Notes under the pieces: generated by a model | The model's input: only the letters and a program-made list of their open reading frames with translations | The model's database searches: none | Told to the model about the DNA's origin: nothing | Translations under genes and position numbers: made by a program | Shown here: piece after piece, positions 34,433 through 45,688 of the stretch | Position numbering within the stretch: position 1 is the first letter of the stretch | How the letters are laid out: every line of letters begins with the position of its first letter | Assembly (NCBI RefSeq): GCF_901000735.1 | Contig: NC_081541.1 | Coordinates: 22,070,172-22,134,171 of the forward strand | Length of the DNA stretch: 64,000 bases | DNA from: Corylus avellana | Taxonomy: Eukaryota; Streptophyta; Magnoliopsida; Fagales; Betulaceae | Direction: 5' to 3'

Positions 34433-34937
34433 TAAAACAAACTAACCAATAAACACAAACTAATCACAAAAATAAAAGAAATAAAAATAGAAATAAATGA
34501 AAAAAACAGAAAACAAAACACTCACAAAACTTACCAAAAAAATTTGGCAAAATTTTTTTTAACTCAACTGCTACCAGTCTGCTGATGTTGTCTGCAGAGG
34601 TGCGCTCAAGCGCAAGTAAGGTGTGATCGAGCATATGCACTGGCCCGTCAAAGATGCTGCTGCTGCGCTAGTGAGCTCAAGTAGCAATGGCATGCACTCA
34701 AGCATACTACACTTGATGTGCTTGTCCAAGACTGTCAGAAACTAAAAACAACTTCTTCTTCTTCTTTCTTTCTTTTTATTAGATAATAAAACAGAAACAA
34801 ATAAAAAAAAATTGCAAAAAGGAAAAAAGAAAAAAAAAAAAAAAAACCTAACTAAACTAGTAGAAAAATAAAATCAATTGAGACAAAAATTAATTTTCAC
34901 AAACCAAAACAATTCCTCGGCAATGGTGCCAAAAACT
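34433..34937 (-). other. Athila 5' leader and tRNA-Asp primer-binding site
   Basis: An untranslated leader of about 480 bp. The primer-binding site on the minus strand is TGGCACCATTGCCGAGG (plus-strand 34915-34931), six to seven bases from the LTR. It matches the tRNA-Asp type (TGGCGCCGTTGCCGGGG) with changes at CpG positions. CpG-rich motifs like those in the LTRs occur at 34600-34720. Confidence 0.85.
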
Positions 34938-36066
34938 TGTTTTGAGTTTTAAAATTACTCACAAGTACAAGAGTCATTTGCAATATAGCTTTTGCAAGTG
35001 CAAGGTCGAATCCACAGGGAATTGTGCCATGAAAATAAATTTATTTCTAAATTAATTATATTTTGACCTAGTTCCAAATTTATGTGATTTTTCTTACAAG
35101 AAGATAAACTAAATGGACTTCATTAAATCAAATAATAAAAAGCACTAAGGTTTCAAAATTCAACTCACCAAATTAAAGCATACATTCTAATGTTTTGTCC
35201 ATACAATCGACACGCAATCAAACCCTATGCATATTCTATGTTTTTTCATAAAATTAATCCATTGAAACATTCAACGAATCAATCCTTAATACAAATCACA
35301 AGAAATGCCCAATTGAAATCAAATCATCTAATATATCCGTTTGATTTACGAATCACAATAGATATCCAATTTCAATCGAACGATCCAATGTATCTGTTTG
35401 ATGAAACATATCGAATATCCAACGTTTAATCAAAATAATAATCAATCATTCAATTAAAAGGGTAATCAAATAACAGAATTGAAATAGAACTTCAAATATA
35501 TAAATGTTGGAATTGTACGAACATACATGAGAAATACAAAATTAATCGATGGTGAGGCTTCATCTTCAACCTTAGTTGAAGGTTTTAGCCTCTCATGACT
35601 ACAAAAATGATCATAAAATGGATTGAAGTCATCAAAACTATTAAACCTACAATCGAGTTCAGAGCTCAAAAATTTTAAAAAGTTGGAATAATAGATTGAA
35701 CAGCGGCCCCTCTCCCCGTTTTTCTCATAAAATATCCTATTTATAACCCTAAATTAGGGTTTCTAATCGCAATCCAACATGGCCGTCCAATGGGAGCTTA
35801 TTATTATTTTTGTTCTTCGCCTGAGTGCGCTTGAACAGCACGTATGTGCTCTCGAGCGCAAGTTCGTCCGAACAGGCACTGCATTCCTTGGTGGCTTTTT
35901 CTCCCCAAAAATTGTCATTTCTCACATTAATTCCACACTTTTCCCTTAGCAACCTTCAAAACCCTAAAAATACAAAACTAACTCAAAACATCAGAACATA
36001 ATAAAGCTAAAGGATTAACAAATGCAAATTAAAGGGGTCCAAATATGCAATATTTGGCACTCAACA
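34938..36066 (-). mobile_element. 5' LTR of complete Athila element (family 4)
   Basis: A 1129-bp LTR, plus-strand ends TGTTTTGAGTTTT and TTTGGCACTCAACA. Closely similar to 28398-29535 throughout, so the element 28398-36066 (7.67 kb) is structurally complete apart from the pol deletion. Followed by ATGAA (target duplication, one mismatch to ATGAC). Inverted TATA region near 35738. Confidence 0.9.
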
Positions 36067-36545
36067 ATGAAAAATCCAATGATTCGAAGTTCCCATCTCC
36101 AAAATTGAGTTAGGGATGGTCCCTGTTATGTTGTTCCTGCTCAAATCTAAGACATGTAGCTCTTTTAATTGCCTGAGTTCAGGCGATATTATCCCATTTC
36201 TGTCATTGCTCATGAGGATCGAAGGGGGAAAGCTTGAGACTTGGTTGTATTGCAAGCCATTAGCACTCTTGTTTCCAAAGCCCCAAAACCCTCAGGCTTT
36301 CAAATCCACTCACATTTTTAGGAATCTCCTCACCATGAAAATTCTTTGTAAGGATAAGAGTGGTGAGATTTTTGCATTGTGGCAGCACAGATAGTGCCCA
36401 AGATAAGTTTCCAATGCTGTTGTTCGATAATGAAAGAAACAACAGCAATGTGAGCTTTGAAAAATCTTCAGGGATTGGGCTAGTCAATTCGTTCTTAGCA
36501 AGGTTCAAAATTTTCAATTCATGACAATTAGATAAGGAATTTCAA
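36067..36545 (-). pseudogene. Captured LRR receptor-kinase fragment, ectodomain part
   Basis: Minus-strand frames read NSLSNCHELKILNLAKNELT, LFLSLSNNSIGNLSWAL, CKNLTTLILTKNFHGEEIP and NVSGFESLRVLGL (36545-36265), then after a deletion LQYNQVSSFPPSI and LKELHVLDLSRNNITGTIPN (36250-36090). The order and the LTTLILTKNFHGEEIP and LQYNQ motifs are those of the phytosulfokine/PSY receptor ectodomain. A one-base shift lies near 36085. Continues across the Athila insertion into 28397-28235. Several repeats around the island domain are missing, and stops occur. Confidence 0.85.
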
Positions 36546-36649
36546 TTCAACCCAGTGAAATTAACATATCACATTTGGCAACAAGAGATCTAGATCAAAA
36601 AGATGGAGGCTGGCTGGAACGAGCAGCGCAACACTGAAATTCATTTTGG

Positions 36650-36810
36650 AGAAGAAAATGCCAACAGTGATCACGTGTGTCAAACGTGATCACTATTCCG
36701 TTAGTCAAAACGGCTTTGACTGACGGAATAGCTAAATTGCAAAAATTGAAACTTTGGAGGTCGAATTGCAAATCGCCCGAAACTTTGGAATGTAAAGTGT
36801 AAATTCTCCC
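36650..36810 (-). mobile_element. Right terminal inverted repeat of MULE-like gene-capture element
   Basis: The complement of 28014-28205, ending in gtgtaaattctccc at 36810. It contains the paired palindrome gtgatcacgtg ... acgtgatcac at 36667-36693. Followed immediately by a TA microsatellite (36811-36830), which may have erased the target duplication. The element without the Athila insertion would be about 1.1 kb. Confidence 0.8.
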
Positions 36811-36969
36811 ATATATATATATATATATATCAATGATAAGTAGTACTGATTTAGTTTAAATCTACATAAATGGTTGATCAATTTAACAAGCACTATATAT
36901 AGCAAAAGGATTATGTTTATGTGTTTTAAGAATGTAGTGTTTAATCCTTCTTTTATTAGAGTTATATTA

Positions 36970-37460
36970 TTAGGGCTCCATTTTGTTTAGATGCATAAAT
37001 GCTTTTTGTCGAAAACTTTTTTAAGGAAGATTATTTTTCAAGAAAAAATTTTTTGCTGAAAATATTTTCAGGCGTTTGGCAAAACTTGAAAAATAACATA
37101 TATATATAACAAAAATGTAAGAAAATTAACCTAAAAAATTGGGTTTCGATAGTGGCCCCATTGTGGTCCAGTAGAGGCCCAGTAGTGATCCAATGGTGGT
37201 CCGACTGTGGCCCGACGGAGGTCTAGCAATGGCTGTTGGTGGCTAGTGGAGGTCCCGCATTGGCCTGGTGGTGGTCTAGGAGGTGGCCCGATAGTTTGAA
37301 AAGGATAAACTCAAACTCAGAAAATAGTTTATGAAATTTAAAAATGGAAGATGATTTTTTGGTCAAACCGAAACTATTTTCGATTTAACTATTATTTTCA
37401 GTCGCAGCAAACATTGAAAAATACATAAAATATTTTATGCTGAAGCAAACTAAACCTAAG
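36970..37460. mobile_element. Imperfect foldback element with G-rich minisatellite core
   Basis: Outer parts are roughly complementary (ttagg ... ttttgttt on the left, aaactaaacctaag on the right; ttttcag/ctgaaa blocks inside). The core at 37145-37300 is a run of degenerate 9-12-base units built on tggtggcccg and gtggtcc, unlike the AT-rich surroundings. Element boundaries and class are uncertain. Confidence 0.45.
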
Positions 37461-37835
37461 TTTAAATTCCTTAAACTTTCTTTTTTCTCTTTTAATTAAA
37501 ATTGTACAAACTGTAGAATTTTTAATCAATAATGAGATATGGCTTTGACTAATGTATTTCTAGTGGAGTCCAACTAACTTTCAAATTTATTATTTTTAAC
37601 GATGGTTAATTAAAATCATCACGTTAACATTATAAAATAACAATAAGAATGTAGTTTGGAGTAATATATACCTTATTATGTGAAGTTAATTGAAATGACA
37701 TTTGATAGCTCAACCAATTAATTCATCAATATTAAATCCTTAACCAATAACTCATCTTCTCATTAAGACCGAAAGGAAAATTATGAAATTGCATCAACCA
37801 CATTCAATGCCCACCACTTTTTGGGAAGAAATATG

Positions 37836-38000
37836 TTAGAATCTAATAAAACTTCCACATTTTGTCTATCAAAATACTAAGTGGCAAAGTGTCATTTGCT
37901 ATCAACTTGGACCATGTGCCCTTTTACATCAACTTGGCAAATGGCACTTTGCCACCTAGGATTTTGATGGGCAAAATATGGGAGTTTTATTAAATTTTAG
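37836..38000. mobile_element. Hairpin MITE, 165 bp
   Basis: Nearly the whole element is an inverted repeat: left ctaataaaacttcc ... ggcaaagtgtcatttg, right caaatggcactttgcc ... ggagttttattaa. The arms are about 62 bp with about 40 bp between them. No target duplication was assigned. Confidence 0.8.
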
Positions 38001-38018
38001 CGTTTCTCTTTTGGAAAC

Positions 38019-38136
38019 AGGATCCTTTCACTGGAGAGTATCCAGTTAGTTATAGTGGAGAGGTATTTTTGTCTTTTCACTTTTTGAAAGAACAAAAATA
38101 ACATTCCACTATAACTAACCTGATCATAATTCTACT
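38019..38136. mobile_element. Hairpin MITE related to 8242-8391
   Basis: Begins aggatcctttcactggaga and contains atccagttagttatagtgg, which pairs with ccactataactaacctgat at 38105-38123. Shares GGATCCT ends and the gttagt block with the element at 8242. Confidence 0.6.
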
Positions 38137-38839
38137 TTTTGTGCCTGAGCACTTTCACTTCTTTTTTATTCCTTTTCTTCATGCAACTTTTACTTCATTC
38201 TCTGTAAATTATCAGTTAATTATCGGTTGTTTTAAAAATTTAAGTTGATATAGAGAGAGATTTTAATATTCATCCTCACGTGTGGGCTCAAACTCATTTT
38301 TAATAGGTGAAACCCAACACCTGAAATATTTAATTTTTATCTTCTAATATATCATTGTCTACGTATATTCTCATTTTTACACTCTCAAGTGCATATTTTT
38401 TAAAGTAGTAATCAAATTCACATTAAATTTTATATGAATAATTATTGAATTTTGAATTCAATAATATTTTTTACATTGCATCAAAGAGTAAGCATTTAAA
38501 AATATGGAAGTGAGAATATATAGCATTTATCTTCCTTCTTATCTTTCCTTTAAAATCATATGAATTTATTAAGACTAGAAACTAAAATTAATGTTCATTT
38601 TTTTTTAAAAAAAAAAAAATCATGTGATTGAATGATTAAGAAAACAAGTATACATAGTCCTTAAACTATCATTATATTGGCAATGTCTCTTCAAATTACC
38701 AATGCTATTTTTTTTTCTAATCAAAAAAGGTTGGAGTGGGAGTCCAATTGTGGCTATTCTACTTGGGCGTGAATATAGTAGCACCAACCCGTGAGAGACT
38801 GCTCAGGAGGGACCTAGACGGCGGAAACCACAAGCACAC
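38137..38839. other. Intergenic, nothing recognised
   Basis: AT-rich sequence with A and T runs (38597-38620, 38706-38717). No frame or repeat of note up to the LTR at 38840. Confidence 0.5.
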
Positions 38840-39684
38840 TGTTGTGCAAATTTATTTAACTCGTAAGTGCATGAATCGATTGTAGTTTAATGGATTGCAA
38901 GTGCGAGGTCGAACCCACAGAGAATTGTATTTTTGAAAGAGCAATTTAAATCTAGACTAATTAAATCCTAACCTAGTTCCAAAATGGTTTTCAATTTTGA
39001 TTTTTGAAATTAAAAGACAAACATAAACTAATTAAAATAAACTAAGAGATCAAATACTAAGGTTTGGGAATTCACACTCATCGAATCTTAACAACATACT
39101 TCCATGTTTATCAATATTAATCTGAAGTTCTCACAATTAAAATCTTAGATATGTTTTACTATGCTTCAACAGTTAATCAAAACCATCCCATGTATCCATT
39201 CATTGCACGAATCACAAAAGAAATTTAATATCAATTAAATCATCAGATGTATCCATAAATCACAAAAGATATCCAATCTTAATTGAAACACCAAATGTAT
39301 CCATAGAACAAATCACAAGGGATATCTAGTTATTTAGGCAAATAAAATCAAGCAATCAATTATGTGAAATTATCTTAAATCATCAAGTGTATCCTTGAAT
39401 CACAAAAGATATCCAAGAATTACTTCACACATTGAAAAGAAGTAAAACAATTGAAATATTAAACCCAATAAAATCAGATAAATAAAGACTTACATGAAAG
39501 TATTGATGTTCTTTATCGGTGAGGCTTCATCCCAACCTTAATTGGGAATTTAGCTCTACATAAAAATAAAACCTACATCTAAAGAAAACCTAAACTAAAA
39601 AAAAAGAAAAACTGTAGAATTTTGCTCTCTGGAATTCTATATCTTTTCTTGAATGCAAAGAGGTCTATTTATAGGCTTAGGAAA

Positions 39685-42259
39685 TGTAACGACCTAGATT
39701 TTAAAACTCTTAGTTAAATAATATTAAATAGATTAAAAATATAATCGATAAATTAGAACAATGATATGTTGATTAATGATATTAAATAACTATTTAGTGT
39801 TAAAGGTATATTACATTGATTTTTGACCTCTTATGTATATTACTTCAATTCTAAGAATTTAGCTTCACTAATATGTTTATGGGCATAATCAAACCCAATC
39901 TAGTGAATAAATTATTTATATTGGTGTTTAGCGAAGTCATAAATTAATTTGAAGCTTTGCAATTTTTAGCCTAAAAAGCAGTGTCTTAATTTTCATACTG
40001 TCTAAATGAGATTAAAACTGCTAAAGAAAGATATCAAGGCTAGCCACCTTTGTTGAAAGCTTAAAGTCTTCTAGTAATGATGATTATAGTAAATATCATG
40101 ATTATAATTATTTAATAAGGCAAGTGGCCAATGCAAATAGATTAAAGCCCAAGTTGAATAGGAAACTTTGTACAGGCCAAAATAGACTCAAACGAACTCG
40201 GATGAAGTCGAACCAAAAATATAAAATGTTTGTCTCGGAGTCCTCTATCTACTCTCAAAATTTCATGTCAATCGGAGTACGTTTGGACATTGAAAAATGG
40301 ATCGGAATACACTGCCCTCATTTTGGACGAAAATATCAATTGGTATAGAGCATGAAATATGGACTAGGTTCATTCTTTTGATTAAATACATCTCAACCCT
40401 TAGATCAAATGTGTAAAAATAAATCCTAACCATCCATTCTCTTATAAATAGAGCCTATAGCTAAATTCACTTTCACTTGAGTTTTTTACAATCTTAGAAC
40501 AAGTAAAATTGTTTGCTCCTCCTTTCATTTTATTTCTTAGTTCTACTCAAATACCATATAGCCTAGATCTTTCTTGTAGTGTTCAAGCGTTTTTCTAAAA
40601 CTAGCTACCTAGAGAAGATTTGGTGGAGTTTTACTTCTAAAAGATTATTGGGTAAGTGTTTCATCATGATTTATTGCTTTTATTACTTGTCCTCATTTAA
40701 TTGTTTAAAGACCCAATAAAGCGTATAATGTAAAATAAAGTAATGGAACAAGTGAATTAATAATAAAGAGTTAGTGGACAAAATCAATTAAGGACTTATA
40801 ATATTATCTATATATTATTTACTTTACAGTATTTACATTCAGTCATTTCTTTTATGTCATTTAAATTTCTGTTCATATTTCTGGCGGTAAAGACCATTTG
40901 AAGTCATCCCCGAAATATGCATTTAACATTTACATTCAGTCATTTCTTTTATGTCATTTAAATTTCTGTTCATATTTCTGGCGGTAAAGACTAATTGAGG
41001 TCATCCCCGAAATATGCATTTAACATTTACATTCAGTCATTTCTTTTATGTCATTTAAATTTCTGTTCATATTTCTGGCGGTAAAGACTAATTGAGGTCA
41101 TCCCCGAAATATGCATTTAACATTTACATTCAGTCATTTAACTAGTTATATATGACTATTTTATATTAATATAATAAAATGAGTAAGTAAAGATGAAGTG
41201 ACGGATAATAAATAAATATAAAAAGATGAGTGTCTTTAAACAATGATATTATTGGAGAATGAACTAAGTATTGTTTGTATGTATGTATTATATGCAGAAG
41301 TGGAGCAGAATACTACACTAAGGAGAGTAAGTATGGATATACTTACTGAGTACTAGCTTTGTTTTATTGTTATAGGAATTCTTATTTTGTCTTATTGATA
41401 TAATTTTGCAATACAACTACTGCATAATGTGTCTAATAAAATGGGCTGATAAGATAGCCACCTTAAGAACAAGCTGGGTGGATTGCCGCGAGGAACTGTC
41501 GGTATCTCAGTGGATGGGGGTATATAACCGTCCAAAAGGCCTAATATATAACTAAGCTGGGGCAGTGTAGTTACCAGCACTAAACAAGTAAACCTCTAAA
41601 GTGTGAGGGACATAACGGACGTAAGCGGGCTGAGAGCTCATGAGAAGAGGTCTGAAGAAAGATTATCATAAAACACAAACTAATCTGTCATTACGCTGCA
41701 TTCACAACTCAATCATTATTATATATTTTAGTCTTTAATCTTATTTGTTCAAATTAGTCTTTTTAGTCTTTATATCTAGGAAAATAGATTACTCACTTGT
41801 TTGCCTATGTAAATATGATAACGTCATCTTTACATAGATCTTGATGCAGGGATAGAAAGTGAGGACGATGGTCCTTTTACTGGTTTTGATGGTTGATAGA
41901 CCATCTGCTGCAGGATTTATGCTTACTCTATGGAGCAAGTCTCATTTATGTTAATCGCTTTTATTATGTATGGTGATGTGTGTAAACTTAATAGATATTA
42001 CTATGTTAATTTAGGTGCCGTCTGTGGCATATATTTGGTACACCTAGTGTGTACATATGTTGTAATGAAAACCATGTTTCTATTTTATTTAATAATATAT
42101 CACCTCGAGGTATTTCAGTCAGCTCAACTGTGTTGTGTAAGTTATTCCTAGGTCATAGAAAAAGAAAAAAAATATACATACTCCGCTGTAAGATTGTATT
42201 TTCTAAAGTTGCAGCGTCACGACTTCGATATTTGCTAGTTCAAATATCGGGGCGTTACA
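39685..42259 (+). mobile_element. 2.6-kb solo LTR with perfect target duplication
   Basis: Ends are TGTAACGACCTAG and GGGGCGTTACA. Flanked by GGAAA at 39680-39684 and 42260-42264. Removing the element and one GGAAA restores the sequence seen at the same place in the family 3 LTR near 16665. A TATA-like box (cttataaatag) at 40440-40450 supports the plus orientation. No PBS, PPT or coding region was found, so it is a large LTR (Ty3/gypsy type) left alone after recombination. It contains the 97-bp tandem repeat at 40831-41139. Confidence 0.88.
40831..41139. repeat. 97-bp tandem repeat, three copies plus a partial
   Basis: Copies start at 40831, 40928, 41025 and 41122 with atttacattcagtcattt; each full unit continues into a tttctggcggtaaag block and ends in a ccccgaaatatgcatttaac block. 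Copies two and three are almost identical; copy one has a few differences. It lies inside the 2.6-kb solo LTR. Confidence 0.95.
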
Positions 42260-42781
42260 GGAAAGTCCTAAAAGTCCTATTAAACCTAGATAATTCGGAG
42301 GTCTATCTCCCAGTCAAAATAGAAGTCTAAAATCGGAATAGGATTCGTCCAAATTTGTGTCCTTTAATTGCGGGGCGATTTTGGCATAGTAACCGTCCGA
42401 ATTAGGAAAATCCTATTTCATAACGAATTCTAGTATTTTGAGTTAGCTTTCCAATGACACTTGAATCACTTCAATCCGATATTTGAACAAAACGTTATGG
42501 TCAAAATACTGAGACATATGCAAAATCTGAATTTGAATCCAATCCGAAATTTTATCCAATCTAAACTTTCATCCGATTTAACCATTTCTTGGATTTAGTT
42601 AAACTTAACCACATCATCTAGGTCTTCTCAAATATATTTTCTTCCGAAAAGTGGTTTTTCTTCAATGACCTACAAAATACTAAAAACACAAAACTAACAC
42701 AGAACATCAGATAATAACACAGCTACAGGATTAACTAATGTAAATAAAGGGGTCCAAATATGCAATATTTGGCACTTATGA

Positions 42782-44231
42782 AACACCCCCAAACTTACAT
42801 TTTGCTAATCCTTTAGCAAAGCAAAACGACAAAATAAAATGAAAGCAAGAAACATAAATCCTCTTTCGTGGGAGAGACGATTGCATTTAGCATATGCAAC
42901 AAGCCTTTTAAACCCCTAGGCATTCCTAGTTGACGAATGAAGTCTTGTGAGGGCTTAACAGGAATGATACCCACAAACATTGTGCACTATGTTGTTAACA
43001 AGAAAGAATTTTCACATAAACCATAGTTCTTATTCATGAATAAGCTTAAAAAGACAAACACCATCATCACAGTCAAAAGGAAATCCAAAATCAAATCACT
43101 CATAAATGGACAATTTAGACCTTATATGTTCTGAAAAGTGTAAAGTGTAATTAGCATACAATCATGAAGCTTTCAGTTTAAACTCAAGACAAGTTCCATA
43201 AAATTTTTTAAGAATCCCTAACAAATGAAACAACCAAGGCAAGATATGCATTTTTTTTTTCTGCAATGTTTAACTTCCTTAAGCTTTCTAATTGACCCAT
43301 GTAACAAGTATTAGGCCAATGACTCCCAAGCTAGGTGGCTTTAGGGCACTAGATGTAGAACATCCCTAAGGGCTTATTAACTTAAGTCAAAAAGGCTACA
43401 AATTCAGATGAGCCATATCATAAATCAACACTGAACTTCACACATTTTGACGCGAACACTTAATGCTTAATGAGGCAAGAGGTCCGGTTACTTAGTGAAA
43501 AACTCAACATGATCTTTCTTTTCTTTTTCCTTCTCTTTTTTATTTATTATTTATTTTTTCTTTTCTATATCTTGCAAGCCAATGATTATTCATCAATAAG
43601 TCATCCAACAAATCTCAAAGAGAACAAACTTCAGCTCAAACATCATACCCCACAAAAAACAGGCTAATGTGCTCATAAAAATTTATCTTTAAACAAGTGA
43701 AAAATCTCTTTTACCCAAAAATAAGTCAAATGACTCAGAATCCTAATGACATAATGATGTGTTCAACCCTTTAAGCAATCCAATGAAATGCAAACCACAG
43801 TCATAGTTTAACTCAAACTTGACAGCAACATAGCACAATTTTTTATTTTTTATTTTTTAAAAAAATTAACATAAAATGACAAAGAAAAATAAACAAATAA
43901 GAACAAAAATAAACAGACAAAGTGTTTTTCCATACCCCCAAACTTGAATTACACATTGCCCTCAATGTGCAGTATAGAAATACATTACCGAAAGTAAGGA
44001 AATCTGAGTGTGAACAAGGCCAGGGGGTCCCCCAAACTTAAACATCAAAACACTTGTCAACAAAAACTAACAGCAATATTTTTTTCATAGAAACAAAACA
44101 TCAAAAGATCAATTGCCATTAGAAACAAAAACAAATAAAAAGAAATGCAATATAAAGAAAAAGGAAAGAAAGAATTTGTGGAGTGAAGCCCATAAAATAA
44201 ATTGGAGGAGAAAACTTTACAGCGCTTCTCC
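42782..44231 (-). mobile_element. Athila 3' noncoding internal region (family 3)
   Basis: No gene. Very similar to 62662-64000. Contains the degraded stem-loop block (42932-42949), 'ggcaagaggtccggttac' (43473-43490) and a T/C-rich run after it, and the conserved 'cccccaaacttga' and 'ccccaaacttaa' motifs near 43935 and 44030. Confidence 0.8.
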
Positions 44232-45340
44232 CTATCGTGATTGTCTAACCAATCCCTTCCACCCCTTCTTCAAAACTTCATACCTCTCTGGAAGGATATT
44301 TCGCCATCTTTTGTAGAATTTCTTACTTCGAAGGATCTTCTTAGGAAAGTGGTTCCTAGATTTGTGTGCTTGTGTGCACAAGTCCTTGAGTATCTTGACA
44401 TAAGATGACTCTTTGAGACATTCAGGCGATGAAGCTTTGGGCTCTTGATGTGTCTCAAGAGGGACAGTGATGCAGGCAGGAGCTTCAGTGCTCACTTCCA
44501 TGTCACCGGGCAGATTAGGATCCATTGGAGGCTCACTATTCTCATGGTGCTCAACTTGCTAAGGGTGCTCAACTTGCTCCTGTTTCTCTTCCTCCTCTTT
44601 GTTATCCACAATTTTCTCACTCTCTAGTGTGATGATGACTTGGACATGTTCATGATAAGAATTTTCGGAATCATCCTCATCAATCATGTAGTGTCTTTCA
44701 GCCATCAGCTGACTTTGAAGCTCTTCTTCCTCTATTCTGTTGAAGTCAGCAACTAGATGACCGATCTGTCCTTCTATCTTGGTCACAGCCTGCATAAGTT
44801 CTTGTATGTCTTGTATGGCTTGGGAGTTGGAATTCTTGAGCTCTTGTATAGCTTGATTATTGCTCATGTTAGTATTCTTCATATCATGCTTTATCTCTTG
44901 TATGTTCTTATCCATTGATTGCATGAATGCTTTCATCATGTCTTCAAGTGATGACTATGGTGCAGGCTGTGGCATTTGAGTAATGGATTGATCCGCAGGT
45001 GGTTGAGCTTGGTGATCGAATTGTGGATATTCTGAATGGTGCATAATTGGTGAGCATAATTTCCTGTTGCCTGAGCTGACCATGAGAAATCAGATTGATT
45101 ATTCCATCCCGGGGTGTAAAAATTGGAATTTGATTCAAACCTCGGGGTGGAGATACTAGTATTCATTTGCTCATATGAAAAATCAGAAACTTGTCCCCAA
45201 TGTGGACAATTACTAGAACTATGATAAGGATTGGAGCAGTATGAGCATGACTCATATGTGTACAAATTTTGAGAGTAGTTGGTAGGAGCTGGTGTCTTAT
45301 AACTAGGAGATGCATTAAAATCATTAAAATGAAAATTCAT
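44232..45340 (-). pseudogene. Athila gag remnants
   Basis: Three adjoining frames. 45340-44936 has a complete zinc knuckle CSYCSNPYHSSSNC (CX2CX4HX4C) and a downstream FYTPGWNNQSDFSW motif. 44939-44559 is the coiled-coil linker (MQSMDKNIQEIKHDMKN). 44525-44232 is an acidic stretch that jumps to a basic KKGWKGL tail like that of the copy at 4929. The protease is gone, so only the C-terminal half of gag and its linker remain. The N-terminal gag core would lie in the gap at 45424 or is deleted. Confidence 0.8.
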
Positions 45341-45376
45341 GCTTCCCCCTCACTTTTTAGCACATAAAACATTAAC

Positions 45377-45380
<4 letters not shown>

Positions 45381-45423
<43 letters not shown>
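45381..45423. repeat. TA microsatellite bordering the gap
   Basis: A TA run of more than 40 bases leading into the N gap; it is the probable reason the assembly broke here. Confidence 0.9.
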
Positions 45424-45671
45424 NNNNNNNNNNNNNNNNNNNNNNNNNNNNNNNNNNNNNNNNNNNNNNNNNNNNNNNNNNNNNNNNNNNNNNNNNNNNN
45501 NNNNNNNNNNNNNNNNNNNNNNNNNNNNNNNNNNNNNNNNNNNNNNNNNNNNNNNNNNNNNNNNNNNNNNNNNNNNNNNNNNNNNNNNNNNNNNNNNNNN
45601 NNNNNNNNNNNNNNNNNNNNNNNNNNNNNNNNNNNNNNNNNNNNNNNNNNNNNNNNNNNNNNNNNNNNNNN
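45424..45671. other. Assembly gap (248 N)
   Basis: Hidden region between gag of the minus-strand Athila and the first visible bases of its 5' LTR. Confidence 0.99.
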
Positions 45672-45688
45672 GAACCCATAGAGAATTG
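45672..45688 (-). mobile_element. Remnant of the 5' LTR (family 3) of the 38840 element
   Basis: Seventeen bases, gaacccatagagaattg, match the family 3 LTR about 65-80 bp from its end (compare 38913-38930 and 61390-61405). The rest is displaced by the plus-strand Athila starting at 45689. Short but well placed. Confidence 0.6.

Larger units (their letters stand above)
38840..42781 (-). mobile_element. 3' LTR of Athila (family 3), expanded by a nested solo LTR
   Basis: Starts TGTTGTGCAAATTT and ends GGCACTTATGA on the plus strand (terminal TTATCA changed to TTATGA). About 1.36 kb when the insertion at 39685-42259 is left out. Aligns with 15822-17207 and 61317-62661. The insertion sits just after the inverted TATA box (39664-39674). 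The polypurine side follows at 42782 (aacacccccaaacttaca). Confidence 0.88.
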
